In this document: one piece after another, positions 19,908 to 32,221 of the stretch | How positions within the stretch are numbered: the stretch's first letter is position 1 | Layout: each line of letters opens with the position of its first letter | DNA from: Diacronema lutheri | Taxonomy: Eukaryota; Haptophyta; Pavlovophyceae; Pavlovales; Pavlovaceae | Reading direction: 5' to 3' | Length of the DNA: 64,000 nt | NCBI GenBank assembly: GCA_019448385.1 | Contig: JAGTXO010000006.1 | Location: forward strand, 744,001-808,000 | The notes under the pieces: model-generated | Told to the model about the DNA's origin: nothing | The model's database searches: none | What the model saw: the letters and a program-made list of their open reading frames with translations, nothing else | Made by a program: the position numbers and the translations under genes

Positions 19908-22900
19908 TCAGAGCGCGCTCGCCGCGGCGTGCTCGCGCTCCGTGCCGGGCGGCGTGCGCGCGCCGCCCGCGGCCGCCGCGCCTGGGCTCACGCGCAGCGG
20001 CGCCGCGAGGGTCGAGGCGAGCCCGGGCGCGGGTACGTCGGCCGGCGTGGGCCGCGGCGCGGCGGAGGGCGGGCGCCCGCTTGGCCTGCAGCAGACGGCT
20101 CCGCCGGACGGCGAGCGCGAGACGCCCGCCGACGCCGCGCCGCCGCAGGTGGCGGCCGCCGCCGACGCCGCGCAGCCGCCGGAGTTGCGCAGGAGGAGAG
20201 GCGACGTCGATGTCGAACACGGCAGTGAGCCACACTCACTGAGCCAGTCACGCGGCGAAGCCTCGCCCAATCGCTGCTTGAGTTCGCCCAGCTTGAGCCG
20301 CGTCATCTGCTGCAGGTTGCCCAAGTGCACGAACGTGCCGAACTGCGCGAACAGCCGCTCCGCCTCCACCGCTCGCTCGACCCCGTCGCAGCCAGGCGCC
20401 TCGGCGTCCGCCTCGACCGTCGCGCGCGCGCGCGCGCCCGCCAATTCATCTCCGCTGCCGTCCGAGGCGGAGCGTGACTCGTCGCGCGGTGGGTCGGTGA
20501 AAGCTGGCTGCTGCTTGCGCCGCACGGCCTCGAGCCCGGGCATCTCGCCGCCGTGCTCACCGCCGCCGTGCTCACCGCCGCCGCGCACGCCGCCGCCGCG
20601 CACGCCGCCAGCCGCGCGCGGCGCAGCGGCGGGCGCGGCCGCCTCGGCCGGCGCCGCGCCGGCGCCGACGTGAAAGTCGGACGCGCAACGGTCCATCGAC
20701 GCGTGCTTGCGCATGCGCTCCGTAAAGTAGGACGTATCGAAGATATCGTCGAGCTGCGGCACGAATGGCGCGTGTGAGCGCTCGCGTCGGCGGAGGCCCT
20801 CCCAGTCGACGCCCGCGAAGAAAGGGTGCGCCTTGACCTCCTCAGCACCGTTGGCGCCAAGGCGTGCGTCCGGGTCGAGTGTGAGCAGTCCGGCGATGAG
20901 CGAGCGGACGTGCGGCGAGAGCGCGCGCTCGGCGCCATCAGGCCACTGCACGTTGCCGCGCAGAATGTTCTCGAAGACGCCCTGCGCCGTGTCCGCGTTG
21001 AATGGCGTCACGCCGACCACGAGCTCGAAGAGCACCACGCCGAGCGACCACCAGTCGACGCGCGCGTCGTGCCCCATCCCGAGCAGGATCTCGGGCGACA
21101 TGTAGTCCGGCGTACCCACCCGCCCGCCGCGCTGCGCGCCGAGCAGCTGCGCGACTTCGGGCGAATCGCGGCGCGAGCGCACGCCCATCGAACCGGGCGC
21201 CGAGCCGCCGCGCGGGAGCGCGGCCGTGCCCGCCCACGGCAGCGCGGCGCCGGCGCTGTGCGCTTCGTCGCTCGGGAGCGGCGAGTTGCGCGGCGACTCG
21301 TCGTGCGGCGTGCCGAGCCCCGTTGGCGTGCCGAGCCCGGCGGAGGAGGGCGACGACGACGAGGGAGCGCCGTCGGCGTGCTCGGCGGCCAGGCCGTCGG
21401 CCGACGCGCGCGCCGAGCGCGACGACGCGAGGCGCGCGGGCCGCTCGCGACTCATACGGCACGACGCGCGCTTTTCCGACGGTGGCGTGCCCGCCTCCGC
21501 CGGCGCGGCGCGCTCGGCGCACGGGCTCGGCACGCGCGCCGACTCTGCGCTCGCCCTGCGCGCGGCGTGCGGCGTGGCGCGACCGGCGGCGGCGGTTGCG
21601 GCGGCGGTTGCGGCGTCGGTCGCGGCGGCGGCGGCGGCGCGGCGCGACGCGTCGGCCGCCGCCGTCGCCGCAGCGAACGCGTCAGGCAGTCCTACGGACT
21701 GGTGCGCAGATGGACGCCTGCTCGCCGGCGAAGACCGCGCCGATGCGAACGCCGCGCGCACGTCCACGTTATCGGCGGACGCGCGAAGCGCGCGCGTGGT
21801 GGCGTCGGCGGCGCGCGTCGCGCCGGGCTCGCGACCGGGCGCAACGAGCGCGTCGCCCACGCCCATGTGTGAGAGGCCAAAGTCTGTGAGGACAATGTGT
21901 CCGGCGGCGTCAATCAGCACGTTGTCCGGCTTGAGGTCGCGGTGGACGACGCCAAGCTGCTCGTGCAGGTACTGCAGCGCGAGGCAGAGCTCGGCGACGT
22001 AGGCGCGCGCGCTCTGCTCCTCGAGCCGGCCGACGCCCTGCAGCAGCGAATAGAGATCGCCGCCGTTGACGAATTCCATGACGAGGTATAAATACCTTTT
22101 CGACGCGAACGAGTAGTAGAGCTTCACAACGAACGGGTTGTTCGCCTGCGCGAGGATCGACTGCTCGGCGGTCACGTTGGCAAGCTGGTTCTTGCGCAGC
22201 GTGTCCGCCTTGGACAGCACCTGCGCGAGCGGGCCGCCGGGCGGGCGACGACGACGGCGCGCGTGAGGCCGCCGCGCGCGGTGACGCGCGCGGCGGCGGG
22301 ACGCGCGGCGCGATGCGGCGTGCGCGCGCGCCTTGACGGCGTAGAGGTCGCCCGTCCGGCGCTTGATGGCGAGGAAGACACGGCCGTACGCGCCGCGCGA
22401 GATCGGCTTAATCATTTGGAACGAGTCGATCGAGATTGAAACCGTCGAGCGACCGTCTCGCCGATCGAGCAGCCGACGTGACGTGGGCGCGGATGCGGAC
22501 GCGCCGCACATGATGCCGTTGCCAAGGCTGAGCCGTGGCGCGGGCACCTTGCCGCGCGCGCCCGCCGCCGTGCCGGGCTGCAGCTGCGTCGGCTCGGCGC
22601 CACCGCCACATGCGCCGGGCTGCGCGCCACCCCACGCGGCGCGCGCGGGAAGCCCGAGTGACGCGCGACGCAGCATGCCTCCGCCTCCGCAGTAGCCGCC
22701 AACGCCGCCGCCGCCTCCACCGCCGCCTCCGCCGCCGCCTCCGCCTCCGCCGCCGCCGCCGGCGCCTCCGCCGCCACGGACGCCGCCGCCGCCGCCGATA
22801 CCGCTTGCGCCGCCGTGGAGCGGGCCCGGCTCGGGCGTGAGGACGCCGGGCGAATCGTCGCTGCGCGGCGGCGAGTCGGTGCGCAAGCCGCCGAGCGCCG

Positions 22901-23879
22901 ACATCGAGAGCGGGCTCGCGTTGCGCACCGTGCCCGCCGTGCACGCGAACGCCGGCGAGTCGCGGCCTGTGGGCGGACGGACGGCGACCGCGCCGGGTCG
23001 GAGGCCGCTCGGCGCGCGCGAGCGCAGCTGGGCGCCGGCGCGCGCGAGCACGAGGCTGCTCGTGGACTGGGTGAAGAGCGGCCCCGTGTGCTCCGAGTGC
23101 TCCGAGTCAGACGGCGGCCTCGACAAGCCCACAGGCTCGTCGGCCCCCGCGTCGACGGACGCGTATATGGAGCGCGCGATTGTGCCGGCGTTGCCGAGCG
23201 ACGCGGCGGGCGGCGCGCACGCCGTGGCGGCGGCGACGGCGGCGATGGTGGCTGCCGAGCGGTCGGCGGCGCCGCCACCCTCCTCATCCGCGCCATCGCC
23301 CTCCTCGCCTGCGTCGCCGTGCGGCGCGCCTATCTCGTCCAATTCGTGCACGGAGCTTACGCCATGGAGGTCGTCAAGCGACAGGGTGCGCCGCAGTCGG
23401 CTCGCCTTGGCCGCCTCCTGGAACACGTCGAAGAACTGGCCGGCGAGCTCGGCGAGCTGCGCGCCCTCGGTGCTCGCCTGCGCGGCGCAGCGGCGCGCGA
23501 CGGCGCGCGGCGGCGCGCGGCGGCGCGCGGCGGCGCGCGGCGGCGGCGGTGGCAGCGCGTAAGAGTCGCGGCGTGGCGCGGCGGGGCGCGCTGGCGGGCG
23601 GGCGCGGCGCACCTCGGTCGCCTCAATGACAAGGCGCATGACAGCGTGCGGCACGTGCTGGTTGCCGATTGCCTCGAGCTGGGCGAACTCAGACTGGACG
23701 AACGCGAGCGTCTCGGCCGTCGACGCGCAGCGCGGCGTCGAGCCGTCCGCGCGGTGCAGCATATCCAACGCGCGCTCGCAGTGCTCCGCGCAGCTCGCCA
23801 GGAGGGGCAGCGGCGTGCTGAGCGCCATCTCAGGCGGTACGCCGAGTCGCTCATCGAGCGTGTTGCCGCCGCCATTGTT

Positions 23880-23916
<37 letters not shown>

Positions 23917-24109
23917 CCGCGGTACGACGCGCGCTCAATACGGCTCACGTGCTGCTCGATGTGGCGCAGGACGCGGCGTAGCCGGCGCGCGGAGACGACG
24001 ACCATCATGTCGAGCATGCACATCGTCATGTGCTCCTCCATCTCGGCGGCGGCGACGGGCTGTTCGCACACGCGGCACATCAGCTGCTCCGACCCCGCCG
24101 CAACACCAC

Positions 24110-24143
<34 letters not shown>

Positions 24144-25090
24144 CTCTGCCGCCCTCCGCACGTGCGGCGTCGGCGCGCGCTCGTCGTCGCCGCTGCTCTC
24201 CGCGCGCAGATCGGCGGAGGCGGACGGCGCGTCGGCGCGCGGCGAGGTGGGCTGCGCATGCCCGGTCTGCGACGCGCGCCGCCTTCGGATCGTGTCCCAC
24301 TCGCGGTCGAGCTCCTTGGCCGTGCGAAGCTCGCCGAGGAAGGTGTGTTCTTGCCGCTCGTGCACGACCTGGACGGGCAGCGTTTTGGGCATCGGCGCGA
24401 GGAGGAGCTCAGAGTCGGTGAGCGTGCGGCGGAGCACGGGCGAGATGGAGTAGAGCAGTCGCGTTACCAGCGGCGAGAGCGTGCGCGCGCGCAGCTCCTG
24501 CAGCTCGGTGACAAACGCCTGCGCGGCGCGGGCGCGCGGCACGTGAGCGCGTGCGGGCGCGCGCGGCGCGCGGCGCGCGGCTGTTGCACCTTGCACACGG
24601 CGCGCGTGAGCGCGCCGACGGTGAGCACGATAAAGCGTTCGATCAGGCTGGATACTTGCTCCAGGTCGGTCGGCGAGAGCGCCTTTTCGAGCGGCAGCTC
24701 GCGCTGCAGCAGCCGCAGCTCGTTGTCCGCGCGCTGCTTGGCGACGCGCCGTTGCTCGCAAAAGTCGCGCATCGTGGCCATCGTGCTCGCAAACTCGTCG
24801 CGGTCGGCCAAGCCGAACGGCTGGTTCGTGCGCTGCGTGGGCGAGACCGCCTGCCAGTACTGGCACGCGCGCGGCGAGCGCATCGGCGAGCCCGTGCTCG
24901 ACTGACTGCTCGCGATCGGGCCGGCGCAGCCGCTGCACGCGCCCGCGCCGGCGAGCCGGGCGACGGACGGCTGGGGCGTAATCCCTGGCGAGTTGGGCGC
25001 GGTGCCCGCGCGCCCCGCCGGGGTCGTCATTCCCGGCGTGATCCCCGTCAGCCGCAGCCGCGCCGGCACGCGCTTCTGGTTGAACGACAT
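19908..25090 (-). CDS. IRE/MAST-like AGC protein kinase with C2H2-type zinc finger
   Basis: Four phase-0 exons: 25090-24590, 24518-23613, 23477-22332 and 22220-19908, giving 1621 residues. Introns 1 and 2 are GT-AG; intron 3 is GC-AG (GTCAAG|GCGCGC ... GCGCAG|GTGCTG). Exon 1 starts MSFNQKRVPARLRLTGITPG. A zinc finger (CRVCEQPVAAAEMEEHMTMC) in exon 2 is typical of plant IRE kinases. The kinase domain begins QMIKPISRGAYGRVFLAIK, with VVHRDLKPDNVLI and LTDFGLS, then a roughly 200-residue low-complexity insert before VGTPDYMSPEILLG. This split activation segment is the hallmark of the Greatwall/MAST/IRE group. The AGC C-tail follows (FFAGVDWEGLRRRE). Catalytic K, D and DFG are intact. The family acts in growth, cell-cycle and polarity control. 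Confidence 0.9.
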
Positions 25091-25821
25091 GATGGCCGCC
25101 CTCACAAGCCAAACCAAGGGGACTGGGTACAGTGATCTATCTGAGTACAAAAAAAGTTGCGAGGTATGGGGTAGTTTTGGCGCAAGATAACTACTAACGA
25201 CGCTTACAGGCGGGTCAGCAGGAGGGGCGCGCACGGGGCCGAGGCTGGACAAACGGAGCGAGCGAAAGGGCGCACGCAACATCAGGCCGAAATCAGGGCG
25301 TCGACCCTGTGCACGCCGGCAGCGCAAGATAACTGCCAAAAGTGACGCGTGTGCGTGAAGTCCGCATGGCCGATCCGCGCGAACTTCACGACCCCGGCGC
25401 AGTCGGCGCCGGCGCACTCGAAGGAGTGGTCGGGCGACGCTGGGATGTCTCACCGACACCAGTTTGAGGAAGTCGTAGCCGCGCGCGTGTGCGTGAAAAC
25501 CACTCCTTCGACTGCGGCGACGCGCATCAACATGGCCAAAAGTTGCACTTGCGCACGTCGAAGGTTCGCAGCGCCGACGCTGCGGAGTCTCGCTCATGCG
25601 CCTACGACGTAGCCCACACGGCTGGCTTACCGGCCCGGCGCGTGACGGGAGCGCCGCTTCGCCTGCCCGCCGAAACGGGCCCTACTCGCCAAAGGAAGTC
25701 AGTAGAAGGGGGGGGAGGACTTGCCTAAACTGTTTGTTGACTTTGTTCGACTGAAGAGGCCGGTAATTGCGTTACCTGGCCGAGGCGCGAGGGGTGGCCG
25801 GCGGGCGCGCGTTTTCTCTCG
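25091..25821. other. Intergenic region with dispersed repeat and inverted repeat
   Basis: 731 bp between the kinase (minus) and the nucleoside-hydrolase-like gene (plus). It contains repeat copy A (25192-25324), a 13-bp direct repeat on both sides of it (GCGCAAGATAACT at 25180-25192 and 25322-25334), an inverted repeat of 15 bp with one mismatch (25415-25429 versus 25500-25514), and paired near-copies of GTGTGCGTGAA and GCCAAAAGT. No coding exon is supported. The AT-richer last 100 bp probably carry the promoter of the plus-strand gene. Confidence 0.7.
25192..25324 (+). repeat. 133-bp dispersed repeat, copy A
   Basis: This segment matches 41588-41720 at 132 of 133 positions (only CCCTGT versus CCTTGT near the end differs). 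It begins TACTAACGACGCTTACAGG and ends GCACGCCGGCAGCG. A 13-bp direct repeat overlapping its ends looks like a target-site duplication. The start reads like a branch point plus a 3' splice site, but no exon follows. A short non-autonomous transposon (MITE) or an introner-type element are the likeliest identities. Confidence 0.8.
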
Positions 25822-28800
25822 ATGCGGGACTGGCGACTGGCCATCATTGTCCTTGGCGTGCTCGTGCTGCTGCTGCTCATTGTCCTAGCCTTTGCCCTCC
25901 GCCGCTATCGCGCGCTCCACGCCGAGCTGCGCGAGCCCGAGGTCCGCGACCTGCGCGAGCCGATCGTCATCATCTCCGACCCGGGCGAGGACCTGGACGA
26001 CGGTGGGACGCGCGCGCGCGCGCGCGCGAGCGCGCACCGTGCCGTGCCGCGCGCGCGTTCATGTGCCTTACCGCCCGCCCGCCGCTCGCCGCTTGCCGCC
26101 AACCCGCCTCGCCGCGCCGCACCGCGCCGAGCGCAGAGATGGCCATCATCATGGCGCGCTTTCTCGAGGACGAGGGCCTGATCGAGCTGCGCGCGGTGAT
26201 CGCCAACCTGCAGCCGGCGCACGCGCGCGCGCGGTTGATGCGTGCGACACTCGACCAGCTGCGCCTCAACCACGTCCCTGTTGGCTCGGGCACCGACGGC
26301 GGCGCGCCTTCGACGGTCGATTGCTTCTCGGAGACGGCGGACTACATGCCGCCCGTCGACTCGGAGCGAGCGCGCCAGATCGAGCCGGGGCGCGCACTGC
26401 TGCACCGCGTGCTGGCGACGTCCGAGCCGAACACGGTAACGCTGCTTTGCATCTCGTCGCTCAAGGACGCCGCGCTCTTTCTGCGCGACAATGGCGAGCT
26501 GTGCGCGAGTCGATTGAAGCGTGTCGTCGTCATGGGCGGCGTCGACGCGAGCACCTTTGAGCGCGCGGCCGCGCGCGCGCGCGTGCGCGCAAACTCGAAG
26601 GAGGAGGCGAGCCCGCGCGCCGGCGGCAGTGGCGGCGCGGACGGAGACTCGTCAGACGAAGAGGTGGAGTATGCAATCGTGCCCGACTCGGGTTCGCGCC
26701 ACGCGCGCCACGCGCGCCGCGCGCGCCGCGCGCGCGCGGGGTGATCGCCGCGGCCGCGTGCGCGCGCGCGCGCGCGCGCACGCGCCGAATTTGCGCGCGC
26801 CGATTTTTGCCGTCCCATTTTTGGCCTCCCGCCATTTCGGCCTCACGCCGCGCGCACGCGGCCCGCCGACCGCTGACCGCAGCACACAACAACGCCTTCG
26901 ACTTCAAGGCCGCGGCGTTCCTCTGCGCGGCGTGCCAGCACGCGGGAATTCCACTCACGGTCGTGACGCGCTTTGCCGCGTACGCCGCGCCCGTCCGGCG
27001 CGAGGTGTACGACCACTTGGCGCAGTCGGGCTCGCCGATTGGCTGGCGGCTGCGCAAGGTGCAGCGCGACTCGATCGAACGTCTCTGGCGCCGCGCGTGC
27101 GCGCCGCCCGGCTCGGCCGCGCGCCAGGGGCTGCCCGACCGTTGCGATCGCGAGTGGTTCTCGACGACATTCTGCCGCGGCCGGGTCGGCACGCGCGGCA
27201 CGGAAGACCCGGTGTGGGACCTGGTCGTCTCGTTCAACATGTACGACGTGCTCGCGCTGATCGCCTGCTCGCCGCCGCTCGCCGCCTCCTTCTTCGAGCC
27301 CGCAACGATCGTCGGCCAGCGCGGCGCGCGTCACGAGGTGATCGGCTTGAGCGCCGACGCGCCGGGCGTCTCGGCGCCGCGCGACCTGTCCATCTTCGTC
27401 TTGCAGGGGATCGCGCGCGCGATCGGCGCGCACGTGCGCACGCCCGACCGGCAGGCTATTCTACTCGTCTTGCACGACTCGCCCACGTCGCCAGCAGCGC
27501 CTGCGCTGCTGCTGCTGCGCGGGCTGCTCGAGGCGAACGCGGTGCACTGCGCGGCGCTTCTCATCTTCGAGGCGGCGAGCTCGTCGAGCGCGGCGCGGCC
27601 GTCGCTCATCGCGCTGTGCGACCAGGTGGGCCTCTCCGCGCAAACGCGCGTCGAGCGCTTTCGCGATGATTCGAACGGGTCCGACGGCGATCTCGAGCGC
27701 GTGAGCGCGGCCTTCTCGTCGATCCCGCACGGCGCGACGCTCGTCCTCGCGTGCGTGCCGCTGCTCATCGCGCAGCTCGCGCGGCAGCGGCCTCTGCTCT
27801 TCCGCGAGCACACGGAGGCCGTCCTCAGCATCGGCGCACTCACGCCCCCGCCCGCATCGCCCGCGTCGCCGGCCGCGCCGACGGCCGCCGCGGGCGCGGG
27901 CGTCGGCGCTGACGACGACGCGAGCAGCGATGGGGGCGAGCTCGTCTTCCGCCCGCGCTTCCTCTCGCAGCTCGCGGGCACGTGGATCGCCGCGACCGAG
28001 CCCTCCTTCGCCAAGCCCACGCATCGCGCGAGTGGTTGCCGGCGCGCGGCGGCGAGCGTCGGCGACGGCTCGGGCGGCGTGCGGCCGGTGCAGATCGCTG
28101 CGCGGCGCGCACACGCCGCGCAGCGCGCGGCGGCGAGCGTCGGCGACGGCTCGGGCGGCGTGCGGCCGGTGCAGACCGCAGCGGAGCGCGCGCACGCCGC
28201 GCAGCGCGCCGAGGCGGGCGGGGCGCGCGCGCGCGTCGACCTCGAAGCGGGGCGATCTGCCGACGCCGACGCCAACTCGCGCCCCGAGCTGAGCGCGCGC
28301 AAGGTGTCGATGGCGACGGACCGCGCGACGGTCGGGACGGGCGCGGACCCGGCGAGCGCCACGCACAATGTGCCGCCGCTCCGGCTCGTGGCCGACCCGA
28401 CCGCGCGGCTGCCGAGCGCACGCGAGGCGGCGGTGATGCTCGGCGCGCAGTGCCTCGCGTTGGGCGTGCCGCTCGTGCTGCTGCCCGCTGGCGCCGAGGC
28501 CGAGCTCGCGATCCCGGCCAACCTCCTGCGGCACATGGCGAACACCGGTGGACCAGTCGGCGCGGCCGTCGAAGCGCACGCACGCGCCGCGTTCGAGACA
28601 TGCTGGCGGCTCGCGCAGCTCGCACCTGCCAACGCGCGCGCCGCCGACTGGCCCGACGCGCACGACGCGCGTTGGTTCGGCGAGGAGTTTTGCGATGGCG
28701 GCGTGCCGCCACCACCCGGCCTCGCCAACGTGTGGTCAGTGGCCGCGCGCGTGCCCGCGCCGGGCTGCGCGCTGCTGTGCGCGGCGGCGGCGCGGCCGCG

Positions 28801-30007
28801 CGCCTACTATTATGAGACGCGCATCGAGGCCGCGCGTAACGGCACCGTTCATCTTGAGCTGTGCGCGCGCGCGCGCGCGGGCGCGGGCGAGGGCGAGGGC
28901 TCAGCCGACGGCAGCGGCCGCGGTCGAAGCGGCAGCGGCGGCGGCGGCGCGCCGCTCGAGCAGCGCGCGTTTGTCGCCCAGCTGATTTCAAAAGCGATCA
29001 CGTTGGACACGTCGCTCTTCGACGAGGCGATCATCGCCTCGCTCTCTACCAAGGTGCCCGCGCGCCACCGCTCGCGGCCGGCGCGCCAGTCACGGATGTC
29101 CTGGCGCGGCATTCAAGTATCCGGACTCGGAACCCTCTCGGTATCGGACGAGCTGCCGGAGCCGCTCCGCCCGCGCGCCGATGACCAGCCGGCCGCGCCC
29201 ACGCTCCGCTCGCAGCCGCGCGTGCGCCGGATGGGCTCGGGCGGGAGCATGATCAGCGCGCCGGGCGCCAAGGTTCCGCTCCCCGCGCGCGCGGCGGCGT
29301 TGATGGACGTCGAGTCACGCCTCTCGATCGCACGCGCGGCGCCGGCCGTCGGCGCGGCCGGCGGCAACGATGGCCGCAGCTCTCGCAGCGATGGCGGCAT
29401 CATGGTCTGCGGCGTGCGCGCCGATGACGCCTGCGACGACGCGTCGACGCACGTGACGCCGGCCGCTGAGCGCGCGCGCGAGCTCCGCCTTCTCGCGCAG
29501 TTGGAAGAGGAGCGGTTGGACGAGCTGCTCGAGACGGCCGTCGGCGCTGATCTGAGCGGCAACCGCTCGGCGACGCGCTCCGCGCGCACGTCCCTCGCGC
29601 CGCCTGGCGCGCGACCGCGCCGTGCGACGGCAGAATGCACTGGCCGCGGGAACGGCGGCGTTGTAGCTACGAGCACGTCCGCTCGCAGCTTTTCGACGCG
29701 CCCGCGCACGCGGCCGGGCAGCGCCGCGTCGGCCTGCGACGGCGGCGAGCAGGGTGGGATCGAGGGCGCGCGCGCCCGCACGATCGCTCTCATACGGCGC
29801 ATATCGCCGATGGGCCAGCACCGCTACCACCAGCCACAGCAGCGCCGAAGCGGCTCCGCGGGCTCCGCGGCGGCGGCGCGGCGCGTCTCGCCGTTAGCGC
29901 CCAATCGCCTGTCGTGCGGCACGGCCAGCTGCGCCGGGAGCAGCGCATGCGCCGGCACGCGCGGGTCGTGCGTGAGCAGCGTCAGGGTCAGCTTGTCCGA
30001 CGCGTGA
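25822..30007 (+). CDS. Large nucleoside-hydrolase-like (IUNH family) membrane protein with degenerate second domain
   Basis: Three exons, 25822-26002, 26137-26691 and 26883-30007, keep frame and give 1286 residues. Residues 4-26 are one membrane segment (IIVLGVLVLLLLIVLAFALR). Splicing exon 1 to 2 (GACG|GTGGGA ... GCGCAG|AG) rebuilds IVIISDPGEDLDDEMAIIMA, the calcium-binding Asp motif of inosine/uridine hydrolases. Exon 2 to 3 (TCGG|GTTCGC ... CCGCAG|CA) rebuilds PDSAHNNAFDFKAAAF, matching the family's NNAxD motif. A second region from about residue 750 (SAREAAVMLGAQCLALGVP, then NLLRHMANTGGPVGAAVEAH) repeats the layout of the first (AAAFLCAACQHAGIPL, YDHLAQSGSPIGWRL) but has lost the Asp motif. 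A 69-bp tandem repeat occurs near 28050-28200. The C-terminus is disordered. Hydrolysis of N-ribosides is plausible for the first domain only. Confidence 0.75.
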
Positions 30008-30029
30008 CGGGCGGCCCTTGGCCCCGACA

Positions 30030-30134
30030 AGCAACCTCACGTCTGTGAGTCAGACTTCTTTTGAAGAACAATCAAGAAAGGCCCGCGTCCACTCCAAACT
30101 CAGACCGCGTCGGACTCACAGACGTGAGGTTGCT
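30030..30134. repeat. Perfect 22-bp inverted repeat at a convergent gene junction
   Basis: Positions 30030-30051 and 30113-30134 are exact reverse complements, separated by 61 nt. The left arm lies 23 nt after the stop of the nucleoside-hydrolase-like gene and the right arm overlaps the last codons of the coiled-coil gene on the opposite strand, which ends at 30100. The transcripts of both genes could form the same hairpin, so a role in 3'-end formation is possible; a small transposon remnant is the alternative. Confidence 0.9.
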
Positions 30135-31948
30135 GTGGCTCGTTCACACCGCTCGGCGCGTCCCCGCCGTCGCGCTGTGCGCCCGCCGTGCCCTCCGCGT
30201 CATCATCCCGCTCGGCTTCCGCGCACGCAGCCAGCCCGTCGGCCGCGCCGAGCGCGTCGTGCGCGCGCGCGGCCGAGAGCTCGGCGGTGAGCGCTGCGAT
30301 CTCTGCCTGCATGTTGGCCATGCGCACGAAATGCGACGCGTGCAGCTGCTTGCTCGCCGGGATGACGCCCTGCGCGCGGCGCGGCGCGGCGCGGCACGCG
30401 CAAGCGGTATTACTCATGTGCCTAGCGGTGGGTGTGGAGCGCGCGGCGTGATGCAGCGCGGGGCGAAGCGGCGCGCGGTGCGGCACGCCACGCCACGCCA
30501 CGCACCTGCCGCCACGCGCCCCACTCAGGCACGAGCGTCTTCAGCTGGTCCTCTGCAAGCCGCAGCGCCGCGCGCATGGTGCTCGCTTCGCGCTCGGCCG
30601 CCAAGCGCGCGTTCGTCGCGTCCTCGCGCGCGCGGCTCGCGTCGAGGAGCCGTCGCTCGAGGTCGCGCGCGCGTGCCTCGGCCCTGGCGGCGGCGGTCTG
30701 GTCGAGGCGCACGGCCGAGTCGGCGCGCGCGAGGCCACCGCTGCCGCTCGCCGACGCCGCGGGCGCGGTCGCCGCCGCCGGCGGTAGCGGCGGCGCGCCC
30801 GAGCTTCGCCGACTGCCCGATGCACTGCTGCCGCCGCCCGCGCCGCCGCCCGCGGCGGCGGCGGCGGCGGCGGGCAGCGGGCGCGAGCCGCGCCGCGCCT
30901 CGGCGAGCTCGGCCGCCAGCCGCGTCGCGCGCGCGACCGCCGCCGCGCCTCGCTTGTCCGCCGCCGCGCGTTCAGCGGCTGCGGCGGCGAGCTCGTCGCG
31001 GTGCTGCCCTTGTAGCCGCGCGATCTCGGCGCGGTGGGCGGCCTTGAGACTGCTCGCGCCGCCGGGCGCGCCGGCGCCTCGCTCGACGGGCGTACGCGGC
31101 GGCGAGCGTGCACGCGCACCGCTACCAACAACGCCTGCACCGGCCGCGCTCGCGGCGGCGGTGTGCGCACGCAGCGCGTCGACATCTGCGCGCGCGGCCG
31201 CCTCGCCGCCGCGCGCCTCCGCCGCGTCGGCGCGCGCGGCGGCCGCGTCGGCGCGCGCATCGTCGGCGTCGCGCGCGGCGCGCTCGGCCGCCTGCTTCGC
31301 CTCCGCCGCCGCCCGCTCCGCCACGACCGCGCGGTGCTGCTCGGCGACAAGCGCCGCCTCCGCCTCGGCCGCATCGCCGCGCGCCGCGTCCGCCGCGGTC
31401 GCCGCCGCCTGCTCGGCGGCGCCGAGGCGCTTGGCGAGGGCGGCGCGCTCGCCGCGCGTCCGCTCGAGCTCCTCGCCCAACGCCACCTGAGCCGCCTCGC
31501 TCGCCACCAGCCGCTCGCGCAGCGCTTCGCGCTCGGCAGCCGCGCGTGCCGCCGCGTCGTCGGCGCGCCGCTCGGCGAGTGCGAGCGCGCCGTGCGACTG
31601 CGCGGCCTCAAGCTTCTCAAGCGCCTCGCGGAGCAGCGCCTCGAGGCTCTCCGCGCGCTGCCTGTGCGCCGCCGCCTCCGCGCGCAGCCGGCGCACGTCA
31701 TCCTCGAGCGACACGACGAGCGACGTGCGCACGTTGGTGAGCGCGACGCGGTCGAGATGCGACGCGACGTGCGGCGCGTCGGCGCCGGTGGGCAGGCGGC
31801 GCTCGTGCGCGAGGGCACGCGACGGCGAGCCGCGCAGTGCAGCCGGCGGTGCCGCCACCGCGCGCGCGCGCAGGCTGCGCAGCGCCGCGTCGTGCTGGTC
31901 GGGTGGCGTGCGTACGCTGGCGCGCAGGGCGTCCGTCGAGGCGCGCAT
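30100..31948 (-). CDS. Long coiled-coil protein
   Basis: Two exons, 31948-30506 and 30369-30100, join in phase 0 (GGCAG|GTGCGT ... CGCGCAG|GGC) to 570 residues. The start MRASTDALRASV is preferred; the frame is open upstream to 32158, but that part reads like untranslated sequence. From about residue 75 the protein is a continuous heptad-rich coiled coil (EDDVRRLRAEAAAHRQ, EALLREALEKLEAAQ), broken by a Ser/Pro/Gly stretch near residue 340. The last exon contributes another helix (MANMQAEIAALTAELSAAR). No specific family was recognised; Ala/Arg/Glu repeats make homology searches prone to false hits. Structural, centrosomal or cytoskeletal roles are possible. Confidence 0.65.
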
Positions 31949-32221
31949 GGCGGCTGCCAAACGGTTTTGCAGTCGAAATGGGGCGAGGCCGTCCCGCACT
32001 CCATTCAGCTGCAGGAGCGGCCGTCCCGCGTGCAGCTCTGCGCGCCCGTTTCGACGGGATTCCAATGCTGCCGCCGCCAGAGGGCGGCTTTGCACGCGCG
32101 GCCGTCCCGCAAACAGCCGCACTCCAAGTCGTCGAGCTCCATGTCGGCGGAGCCCCATGTCCTCATGCCTCCACCATTTGTTTTATAGATACGCTGATTT
32201 GAACCTAAGTTTCAAGCATCA
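31949..32221. other. Upstream region of coiled-coil gene
   Basis: 273 bp between the chosen start of the coiled-coil gene and the tRNA. The minus-strand frame stays open here, so an earlier start (32158) is possible, but the predicted residues lack the coiled-coil pattern. Nothing else was recognised. Confidence 0.4.

Noticed and set aside
25192-25240. TACTAAC plus CTTACAG read as a real intron end
   Set aside because: No donor, upstream exon or downstream coding exon was found at either copy of the repeat.
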